Shown piece by piece: positions 1-4,455 of a stretch of 6,136 nucleotides of DNA. The stretch is from Candidatus Shapirobacteria bacterium (GTDB lineage Bacteria > Patescibacteriota > Microgenomatia > VGLL01): NCBI GenBank assembly GCA_016866735.1, contig VGLL01000059.1, forward strand, positions 1-6,136. Reading direction: 5' to 3'. How positions within the stretch are numbered: the first letter of the stretch is position 1; each line of letters begins with the position of its first letter. The translations under genes were made by a program, and so were the position numbers. The notes under the pieces were generated by a model, which saw only the letters and a list, made by a program, of their open reading frames with translations, had not been told where the DNA came from and made no database searches.

Positions 1-135
1 TCATCCGCTGACGACGAACTCAAATATTTAACTGGCGAGTTATTGCCAAGATATAACAAATACAAACAAGGGGGGGTACCCCCCCGTCTTGTCCGTTATT
101 TTTTCGTGTTTATTGGTAGCGCGTACCGGATTTGA
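1..135 (+). CDS. Possible C-terminal tail of an upstream gene (very uncertain)
   Basis: Frame 1 is open from the window edge to a TGA at 133-135 and would encode 44 residues. The first half (ADDELKYLTGELLPRYNKYK) looks like ordinary charged helical protein. The second half is translated from the G7/C7 palindrome and then runs antisense into the 3' end of the tRNA gene, overlapping it by 22 bases, which is unusual for a real gene end. The other two plus frames stop by base 11 and base 31. I do not recognise a family. It could equally be chance open frame, and the real upstream gene could end elsewhere. Confidence 0.25.
   Translation, partial: SSADDELKYLTGELLPRYNKYKQGGVPPRLVRYFFVFIGSAYRI
67..91 (-). 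terminator. G7-TA-C7 palindrome, probable terminator of the tRNA-Glu transcript
   Basis: The sequence at 70-85 is the perfect palindrome GGGGGGGTACCCCCCC, flanked by CAA at 67-69 and TTG at 89-91 that can extend the stem past a three-base bulge (86-88). On the minus strand it lies 23 bases past the tRNA 3' end and is followed at once by a T-rich tract (TTGTTTGTATTTG), as expected for an intrinsic terminator. On the plus strand the T-run (ATTTTTT, 98-104) is about 12 bases away, so rightward termination is less convincing but possible. The leftward role is inferred. Confidence 0.55.
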
Positions 136-190
136 ACCGGTGATTTCCAGGTTGAGAACCTGATGTCCTAGGCCGCTAGACGAACGCGCC
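114..190 (-). tRNA. tRNA-Glu, anticodon CUC, CCA encoded
   Basis: Read on the minus strand, 77 bases fold as a full cloverleaf. The acceptor stem GGCGCGT/ACGCGCT has six Watson-Crick pairs and a G1-U72 wobble. The D arm is GTCTAGCGGCCTAGGAC, very close to the bacterial Glu D arm. The anticodon stem is TCAGG/CCTGG with loop TTCTCAA, giving anticodon CUC, which reads GAG. The variable loop is AAATC, and the T arm is ACCGG-TTCAAAT-CCGGT. Discriminator A73 and a genomically encoded CCA follow. The CUC isoacceptor normally supplements a UUC tRNA-Glu, so another tRNA-Glu is expected elsewhere. The G1-U72 closing pair is atypical. Confidence 0.96.
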
Positions 191-200
191 TTTTCGCATC

Positions 201-229
201 ATTTTACTTCTTGACAAGAGCAAAAGCAA
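201..229 (-). promoter_or_regulatory. Probable promoter of tRNA-Glu (leftward)
   Basis: On the minus strand, TAAAAT (plus positions 201-206) matches the -10 consensus at 5 of 6 bases. It lies 17 bases downstream of TTGCTT (224-229), which matches the -35 consensus at 3 of 6. Transcription would start near 194, a few bases before the mature tRNA 5' end at 190. The elements interleave with the rightward greA promoter. Confidence 0.5.
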
Positions 230-239
230 GGTGTAGGAT
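211..239 (+). promoter_or_regulatory. Probable greA promoter (sigma-70 type)
   Basis: A perfect -35 hexamer TTGACA (211-216) and a -10-like TAGGAT (234-239, 4 of 6) are separated by exactly 17 bases. The predicted start site near 246 is only one or two bases before the greA ATG at 248, so the mRNA would be leaderless. The AGGA inside the -10 (235-238) could instead be read as a ribosome binding site nine bases before the ATG. Both cannot be true on one transcript unless another promoter lies further upstream. Confidence 0.6.
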
Positions 240-247
240 TTTCGGTT

Positions 248-721
248 ATGGTTAAGACCCAAGAAGACATTTTCCTAACGATTCAGGGCCACGCGAAGCT
301 ATTGGCCGAGCATCGGTCATTGAAGGACGAAAAACGGCCAAAGGCAGTGGAGAGGTTAGCCTCGGCTCGCATGATGGGCGATTTGGCGGAAAATAGTGAC
401 TACATTCAGGCAAAGGAGGAGCTTTCTTTCATCGACGGCCGGATAAGCGAACTGGAGGAAATGATCAAAAGGGTGAAGCTTATCGATAATCTGCACAAGA
501 GTTGCCAGGAGGTTCGGTTGGGCTGCCGCGTAACTGTACAGGCAGGAAAGGAGCAAAAAATCTTTCACCTAGTGGGTGAGTGGGAAGCAGATCCTTCTTC
601 GGCAAAGATTTCCCACCGCTCGCCTTTGGGCCAATCTCTTTTAGGCAAAAAAATTGGTGACAAAATCGAAATCGAGGTTCCTGTCGGAAAGATTGCCTAT
701 ACTATTTTGACGATTGAATAA
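248..721 (+). CDS. greA: Transcription elongation factor GreA
   Basis: GreA binds the RNA polymerase secondary channel and stimulates cleavage of the 3' end of backtracked transcripts, rescuing arrested elongation complexes. The 157-residue product matches the usual length of about 158. The N-terminal half (about 1-80) is the antiparallel coiled coil, carrying the conserved tip GDLAENSDY (44-52), whose Asp45 and Glu48 correspond to the acidic residues that coordinate Mg in the polymerase active site. The C-terminal half (about 85-157) is the FKBP-like domain, with the typical segment SPLGQSLLGKKIGDKIEIEV. The ATG at 248 is preferred because it starts directly at the coiled coil and sits next to a good promoter. 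The gene is monocistronic: it has its own promoter and ends 38 bases before a strong terminator. GreB is less likely given the length and sequence pattern. Confidence 0.95.
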   Translation: MVKTQEDIFLTIQGHAKLLAEHRSLKDEKRPKAVERLASARMMGDLAENSDYIQAKEELSFIDGRISELEEMIKRVKLIDNLHKSCQEVRLGCRVTVQAGKEQKIFHLVGEWEADPSSAKISHRSPLGQSLLGKKIGDKIEIEVPVGKIAYTILTIE

Positions 722-759
722 AAATTGACGTGACTTAACTTTTGAAAGAGGAAGCTCGG

Positions 760-782
760 CCCCTCCCAAGGAGGGGTTTTTT
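760..782 (+). terminator. Rho-independent terminator of greA
   Basis: A 7-bp perfect stem CCCCTCC (760-766) / GGAGGGG (770-776) with a CAA loop is followed directly by six T residues (777-782). This is a strong intrinsic terminator and separates greA from the lysS unit, whose promoter begins three bases later. Confidence 0.9.
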
Positions 783-784
783 AG

Positions 785-813
785 TTGTGTTTTGGGCAGC
801 CTACTAGTATACT
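785..813 (+). promoter_or_regulatory. Probable lysS promoter
   Basis: TATACT at 808-813 matches the -10 consensus at 5 of 6 bases. TTGTGT at 785-790 matches -35 at 3 of 6, and the spacer is 17 bases. The predicted start site near 820 is about five bases before the ATG at 825, leaving almost no leader. The -10 lies inside the reading-frame extension that would result from a TTG start at 792, so it argues for the ATG start. Confidence 0.5.
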
Positions 814-824
814 GGAAAAAGAGT

Positions 825-2336
825 ATGGCCCAACCGATTGAAGAATTAAGAAAAATCAGACTCCAGAAACTGGAGAAAATAAAAAAACTAGGGATTAATC
901 CCTATCCGGCGCGCTGCCTGCGGAAGCAAACAGTTGCTCAGGCGCTTAAGATGTCTGGAAAAGAGGTGGCTGTGGCCGGCCGAATCATGGCGATTCGGGG
1001 ACACGGTGGAATTCAGTTTTTTGATCTTCGTGACGAGTCGGGGAAAATGCAACTCGTAATTAAAAGGGATCAACTATCAGCCATTAGCTATCAGTTATTA
1101 GCTTTGTTAGATATTGGTGACTTTATCGATGCGCAAGGAAAGGTGGCTAAAACCGAAGCTGGAGAAATTTCCGTTTGGGTTTCAGATTTTCATCTTCTAA
1201 CCAAGTCAATTCGGCCCTTGCCGTCAGGTTGGTATGGATTAAAGAACATCGAGGAGAAATACCGCAGGAGATATCTTGATCTGATTATTAGTCCCGGAAG
1301 TAAGAAAATTTTTGAAATCCGCTCGCAAATAGTGAGCGCCTTGCGTGAGTTTTTGGTTAGAAGGGGCTATTATGAGGTTGAAACGCCAGTTCTTCAGCCT
1401 CTTTATGGGGGAGGCCTAGCCAGGCCATTCAAAACCTATCACAATGTTTTAGGCATTCCTCTTTATTTGCGAATTTCGACTGAACTTTATCTAAAAAGAT
1501 TGATTGTTGGCGGTTTTGATAAAGTATTTGAGATTGCTAAAGTTTTTCGTAACGAAGGAATAGATAAGAATCACAACCCGGAATTTACTATTCTGGAAAC
1601 AATGGAGGCATACATTGACTATGAGGAAAATATGAAACTCGTAGAAGAAATGACAGAATTCGCTGTTAAAAAAGCAATTGGCGAAACGAAAGTGATTTAT
1701 GAAGGAAATGAAATTGACTTTAAGACTCCATGGGAAAGATTGACCATGAGCGAGGCAGTGAAAAGATCTACCGGCGTTGACTTTTCTAAAATTACCGATC
1801 TAAAAATCGCTCTTTCGGAAGCAATAAGATTGGGCTTGAAACTTGAGGAGTATCATAAGCAAGCTGTTGGTCTTATTCTCGCGGCAGCTTTTGAAGAAAG
1901 GGTGGAGAAAGCTTTAATTAAGCCAACCTTTATCTACGATTTTCCAATAGAGACGTCGCCCTTGGCCAAAAGACGCGAGAACGACCCAAGATTCGTAGAG
2001 CGATTTGAACACTTTGTTGCCGGCATGGAAATGTCCAATAATTATAGTGAATTGAATGATCCTGTTGAACTGGGCGCAAGATTTAGGGATGAGAGAAAGA
2101 AAGAACGGCTAGGAGATGCAGAAGCCCACCAGACAGACGAAGATTTTATTGAAGCAATGGAATACGGTATGCCACCAACTTCGGGAATCGGGCCGGGAAT
2201 TGACCGCTTAGTGCTAGTGATTTGTGGAGAACTTGGCGCCCAGAACCTTCGAGACACTATTTTATTCCCGACAATGAGATCGCAAAAAGCGCCTATTAAT
2301 AATGGCATTAGAGGAGGTCGAGAGACAAAAATCTGA
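825..2336 (+). CDS. lysS: Lysyl-tRNA synthetase, class II
   Basis: LysRS activates lysine with ATP and charges tRNA-Lys in the cytoplasm. The 503-residue product has the normal class II length and layout. The N-terminal OB-fold anticodon-binding domain spans about 46-125. The catalytic core holds a motif 1 region (REFLVRRGYYEVETPVL, 174-190), motif 2 (VFEIAKVFRNEG, 234-245) followed by HNPEFT (250-255), and motif 3 (GIGPGIDRL, 454-462). The family segments YSELNDP (407-413) and a C-terminal LRDTILFPTMR (475-485) are also present. The frame is open back to a TTG at 792, but family proteins begin near the ATG at 825 and the promoter -10 lies between the two, so 825 is chosen. No good ribosome binding site precedes it. 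A heptamer tract (1074-1101) encodes residues 84-93 in the OB domain. No terminator follows, so transcription probably continues into the next two genes. Confidence 0.96.
   Translation: MAQPIEELRKIRLQKLEKIKKLGINPYPARCLRKQTVAQALKMSGKEVAVAGRIMAIRGHGGIQFFDLRDESGKMQLVIKRDQLSAISYQLLALLDIGDFIDAQGKVAKTEAGEISVWVSDFHLLTKSIRPLPSGWYGLKNIEEKYRRRYLDLIISPGSKKIFEIRSQIVSALREFLVRRGYYEVETPVLQPLYGGGLARPFKTYHNVLGIPLYLRISTELYLKRLIVGGFDKVFEIAKVFRNEGIDKNHNPEFTILETMEAYIDYEENMKLVEEMTEFAVKKAIGETKVIYEGNEIDFKTPWERLTMSEAVKRSTGVDFSKITDLKIALSEAIRLGLKLEEYHKQAVGLILAAAFEERVEKALIKPTFIYDFPIETSPLAKRRENDPRFVERFEHFVAGMEMSNNYSELNDPVELGARFRDERKKERLGDAEAHQTDEDFIEAMEYGMPPTSGIGPGIDRLVLVICGELGAQNLRDTILFPTMRSQKAPINNGIRGGRETKI
1074..1101. 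repeat. 28-bp tract of four degenerate heptamers inside lysS
   Basis: The tract reads as two adjacent 14-bp units, CTATCAGCCATTAG and CTATCAGTTATTAG, which differ at only two positions. Each unit is itself two related heptamers (CTATCAG, CCATTAG, CTATCAG, TTATTAG). It encodes LSAISYQLLA, residues 84-93 of LysRS, in a part of the OB-fold domain that varies between species. The reading frame is kept across the tract. Confidence 0.75.
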
Positions 2337-2405
2337 CTTACAGGAAAAACAGAAGACCTAAAAACATTTACTGGATATCTTTCGCTTTTCCGATAAACAT
2401 AGAGA

Positions 2406-2954
2406 ATGACCGAGGCGGGATGTAAATACCTAAAGACTTACCAATTGGCCGTGGTTTTGTATCTTTTGGGAAGTAAGTTCTGTGATACTTATCTATCTGG
2501 CTTTGCTAACAGAAGGACAAGGGAGCAAGCAACCCAAGCCTTAGGAAGCCACAAGCAGAATATTGTCGAGGGTTATCTAGAAAAAAGCCTGAAAGGCTAT
2601 ATTAAGTTGCTGGGGGTATCAGTTGCCTCCTTAGAGGAATTTATCGAGGACCTGCTCGACTTTTTGCGCCTGAGAAAGCTTGGGATTTGGGATAAGAACG
2701 ACCCGAAAGTAAAAAAACTTAGGGAATTCAAGGTCTTTTGGGACTTTGCCAAGGACCCCGAAGGTCCCAGGGCCCCTAATCTTCCCTCCGACCCCGAAGA
2801 AGCGGCCAGCTTTCTCCTGACTTTGGCCCATCAGCAGAGCTATCTTCTTAGTCAGCAGATTAAATCCCTAGAGGAAAAATTTATCCGCGAGGGAGGTTAT
2901 ACGGAGAATCTACTAAAAAAGAGACTGGAGGTGAGACGTAATGATAACTCGTGA
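2406..2954 (+). CDS. Four-helix-bundle protein with C-terminal suffix domain
   Basis: The 182-residue product resembles the S23-like four-helix-bundle family. These are small helical proteins first known from rRNA intervening sequences and now seen as free-standing genes, often in candidate-phyla genomes. Helices cover about 5-100, with the family-typical stretch KQNIVEGYLEKSLKGYIKLL (50-69) in place of the common NIAEG pattern. A Pro/Asp-rich linker (about 110-135) contains a repeated 10-base GACCCCGAAG at 2754 and 2790. The C-terminal part, SYLLSQQIKSLEEKF through EGGYTE, matches the four-helix-bundle 'suffix' domain. The cellular function is unknown; binding to RNA or protein partners is a guess. 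There is no signal peptide or membrane segment. The start has only a weak purine-rich AGAGA before it. The end overlaps the next gene by 14 bases, indicating translational coupling. Confidence 0.8.
   Translation: MTEAGCKYLKTYQLAVVLYLLGSKFCDTYLSGFANRRTREQATQALGSHKQNIVEGYLEKSLKGYIKLLGVSVASLEEFIEDLLDFLRLRKLGIWDKNDPKVKKLREFKVFWDFAKDPEGPRAPNLPSDPEEAASFLLTLAHQQSYLLSQQIKSLEEKFIREGGYTENLLKKRLEVRRNDNS
2927..2934 (+). promoter_or_regulatory. Strong Shine-Dalgarno site of the HD hydrolase gene
   Basis: GGAGGTGA is complementary over eight bases to the usual 3' end of 16S rRNA and ends six bases before the ATG at 2941. It lies inside the upstream reading frame and fixes the start of the overlapping gene. 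It also shows that this organism uses Shine-Dalgarno initiation within operons. Confidence 0.85.
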
Positions 2955-3537
2955 AGAGGCGCTGAAATTTTTAAGCGAAAAAATAGAGAATAAAAACATT
3001 ATTAAGCACATGATTGCGTGCGAAGCGATGATGCGTTCGCTTGCACTCAAACTCAAAACGCAAAACTCAAATCTCAAAACTGGAGAGAATTTTGATGAAG
3101 ATGAATGGGCAACGGCAGGCTTACTTCATGATGGTGATTATTGCGAGGGAGTTCCTCCCGAGAGACAGGGGATTCAGGTTACGGAATGGCTGAGAGAAAG
3201 AGGTTTCGAAATTCCAGAGAATGTGGCCCAAGCGATGGCGGCGCATAACTCCGATAATACTGGGGTCGCGCCACAATCGAAGATGGATTGGTCGCTTTTT
3301 TGTGGGGACTCACTAACTGGCCTGATTGTAGCGGCAACTTTAGTTTTGCCTTCGAGAAAGCTGACCGATTTAACGGTTGAGAGTGTGATAAAAAGATATC
3401 GGGAACCAAGTTTTGCCAGGGGAACAAGAAGAGAAGATATCGCCTTGTGCCAAGAAAAACTAGGCTTAAGTCTGGAAGAATTCGTCAAAATTTCCCTGAA
3501 AGCAATGCAGGGGATAAGCCAAGACTTGGGACTTTAA
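2941..3537 (+). CDS. HD-domain hydrolase
   Basis: The 198-residue product is an HD-superfamily metal-dependent hydrolase. Members usually hydrolyse phosphate esters such as nucleotides or cyclic dinucleotides; the substrate here is unknown. The expected metal ligands are visible in order: His23 (IKHMIACEAMMR), His63-Asp64 (LLHDGDY), His102 (AMAAHNSD) and Asp123 (LFCGDSLTG). The layout matches the small single-domain HDIG-type hydrolases. No second domain, signal peptide or membrane segment is seen. A heptamer tract at 3051-3078 adds roughly ten polar residues (about 39-48) between the first-His helix and the HD helix, where shorter relatives have a tight loop. The start is fixed by a strong GGAGGTGA site. 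The gene overlaps the four-helix-bundle gene, so the two are probably coexpressed. The stop lies only four bases before the next promoter's -35, and no terminator is seen between them. Confidence 0.85.
   Translation: MITREEALKFLSEKIENKNIIKHMIACEAMMRSLALKLKTQNSNLKTGENFDEDEWATAGLLHDGDYCEGVPPERQGIQVTEWLRERGFEIPENVAQAMAAHNSDNTGVAPQSKMDWSLFCGDSLTGLIVAATLVLPSRKLTDLTVESVIKRYREPSFARGTRREDIALCQEKLGLSLEEFVKISLKAMQGISQDLGL
3051..3078. repeat. 28-bp tract of four degenerate heptamers inside the HD gene
   Basis: Four consecutive heptamers, ACTCAAA, ACGCAAA, ACTCAAA and TCTCAAA, follow a partial ACTCAA copy at 3045-3050. They encode most of KLKTQNSNLKTG, a polar low-complexity insert between the first two metal-ligand helices of the HD fold. 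The size (four 7-mers, 28 bp) equals that of the tract in lysS although the sequence is unrelated. Confidence 0.75.
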
Positions 3538-3541
3538 GGGC

Positions 3542-3570
3542 TTGACAAAAATAGAGGGGCAAGATAGAAT
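3542..3570 (+). promoter_or_regulatory. Strong promoter of the T-box / phosphatase / serS unit
   Basis: A perfect -35 TTGACA (3542-3547), a 17-base spacer and TAGAAT (3565-3570, 5 of 6) give the best promoter in the window. The predicted start site near 3576-3578 coincides with the base of T-box Stem I, as expected if the leader begins with that helix. Confidence 0.8.
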
Positions 3571-3632
3571 CTAGGAAGTTAGAAAAGCGTTTGCATCTTG
3601 GACTTTCCACCAAGAGAGCTGATTGGGGTAAA

Positions 3633-3654
3633 TCGACAGATACTGAGCTGTCGA
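3633..3654. repeat. 7-bp inverted repeat within T-box Stem I
   Basis: TCGACAG (3633-3639) and CTGTCGA (3648-3654) form a perfect 7-bp stem around the loop ATACTGAG. The right half, CTGAGCTGTCGAAG (3643-3656), resembles a dispersed palindromic repeat with a CTGAGC..TGTCGAAG core that I remember from many bacterial genomes. This hairpin competes with the normal Stem I pairing. Confidence 0.5.
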
Positions 3655-3752
3655 AGTAAACCAACTCCGGGTAAGCCCGTAATAGCGAAAATGAGTATAA
3701 AGTAAGGTGGCACCACGCTTCGCCTTAAGACTCAGCGTAAACTGAGTAGCGG

Positions 3753-3779
3753 ACCGTCCTTAGAAAAGGCGGTTTTTTT
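3753..3779 (+). terminator. T-box regulatory terminator
   Basis: The stem ACCG-(T)-CCTT (3753-3761) pairs with AAGG-CGGT (3766-3773), with one bulged base and loop AGAA. It runs into a T-tract (3773-3779). The 5' arm contains the CCTT also needed by the antiterminator, so the two structures are mutually exclusive. When tRNA is charged, this hairpin should stop transcription before the phosphatase gene. Confidence 0.9.
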
Positions 3780-3789
3780 GTCGGAGAAG

Positions 3790-4434
3790 ATGGTTAGGTT
3801 AATTCTAGTTCGTCACGGCGAGTCAATCGCTAATAAAAAAGGAATTTTTCAGGGCCAGACATATGATACCGGCTTAACTGCGCGTGGCCAAAAACAAGCA
3901 CTTTTTTTGGCACGTTTGCTTATAAAAATCGGTGCTACGAAGATTATCGCCAGTCATCTCAAAAGGGCGAGAGAGACGGCAGAAATAATAGCAAGACAGT
4001 TAAGCCTTTCGGTAACAATTGATGACAGTATTATCGAGATTTCTCACGGGAGGTGGGAAAGCCACACTAATGAATGGGTTAAGTCGAATTATGGTGACCT
4101 ACTTAAGCTTTGGAGAAGGGAACCTACGAGGGTGCAAATGCCGGACGGGGAGAATCTTAAACAGATCTGTAAAAGAGTAAAGAGTTTTTTGGAGAATGTG
4201 GTTAAGGAGTACGAAGGTAAAACCGTAATCGTAGTGGGGCACGATTTGATAATGAAAGTGATGATTGCAATTATCATTGGTCTTTCACTTGATAATATTT
4301 GGAAGTTTCGTGTCGATAATGGCAGCTTGACTATTTTGGAGCTTGATCAAACCGCGCGCGGACGAATAATTGTTCTTAATCAAATTTCTCATTTGGGGAA
4401 ATACCTATCTGATATTGATAGTCAAGCCTTATGA
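3790..4434 (+). CDS. Histidine phosphatase family protein (phosphoglycerate mutase-like)
   Basis: The 214-residue product is a branch 1 histidine phosphatase. The catalytic phospho-acceptor is His9 in LVRHGES (6-12), with Arg8, Arg59 (SHLKRARETA) and His151 (VVGHD) completing the phosphate pocket; Glu83 (EISHGRWE) is the likely acid/base. The family covers cofactor-dependent phosphoglycerate mutase, fructose-bisphosphatases, cobalamin and sugar phosphatases, and metal-independent phosphoserine phosphatases. The length is short for a true glycolytic mutase (about 230-250), so a phosphatase is more likely. Its place between a T-box and serS suggests a serine-related substrate such as phosphoserine, but this is inference. 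The ATG at 3790 has GGAG just upstream (3783-3786). A TTG at 3778 also opens the frame but lies in the terminator T-tract and adds only four residues. It ends 21 bases before serS. Confidence 0.88.
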   Translation: MVRLILVRHGESIANKKGIFQGQTYDTGLTARGQKQALFLARLLIKIGATKIIASHLKRARETAEIIARQLSLSVTIDDSIIEISHGRWESHTNEWVKSNYGDLLKLWRREPTRVQMPDGENLKQICKRVKSFLENVVKEYEGKTVIVVGHDLIMKVMIAIIIGLSLDNIWKFRVDNGSLTILELDQTARGRIIVLNQISHLGKYLSDIDSQAL

Positions 4435-4455
4435 TGGTATTCTGAAGAAAGAAAC

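Larger units (their letters stand above)
3574..3779 (+). promoter_or_regulatory. T-box riboswitch leader, probably tRNA-Ser responsive
   Basis: T-box leaders bind an uncharged tRNA through a specifier codon in Stem I and a bulge that pairs with the tRNA 3' end; binding favours an antiterminator. Visible parts are AGAGAG (3614-3619), an apical hairpin TGATT-GGGGTA-AATCG (3620-3635), a short Stem III CGGG-TAAG-CCCG (3668-3679), and the T-box proper AAGGTGGCACC (3704-3714). AAGG (3704-3707) can pair with CCTT (3758-3761) to build the antiterminator, which excludes the terminator. The bulge UGGC matches tRNAs ending GCCA, i.e. G73, which fits tRNA-Ser and the downstream serS. The specifier is not certain: Ser codons UCG (3651-3653) and AGU (3655-3657) are present, each followed by A, but ACC (Thr) and CCA (Pro) next to the basal helix are rivals. 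A canonical AGUA motif is not seen; AGUUA occurs instead. Confidence 0.92.

Noticed and set aside
792..824. TTG start extending LysRS by 11 residues
   Set aside because: The extension lies upstream of the predicted transcription start and contains the promoter -10; LysRS family proteins begin at the ATG at 825.
2042..2308. Minus-strand open frames inside lysS, the HD gene, the phosphatase and serS
   Set aside because: All are antisense shadows of well-supported conserved genes, with no ribosome sites or recognisable domains.
2367..2397. Possible promoter TTTACT / GATAAA before the four-helix-bundle gene
   Set aside because: The spacing is 19 bases and both hexamers match poorly (4 of 6 each), too weak to list; cotranscription with lysS is simpler.
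2751..2799. GC-rich hairpin and GACCCCGAAG direct repeat in the four-helix-bundle gene
   Set aside because: It encodes a plausible Pro/Asp-rich linker and has no T-tract, so it is neither a terminator nor a clear mobile repeat.
3778..3789. TTG start for the histidine phosphatase
   Set aside because: It sits in the terminator T-tract with no ribosome site; the ATG at 3790 gives the normal family N-terminus directly before LVRHGES.
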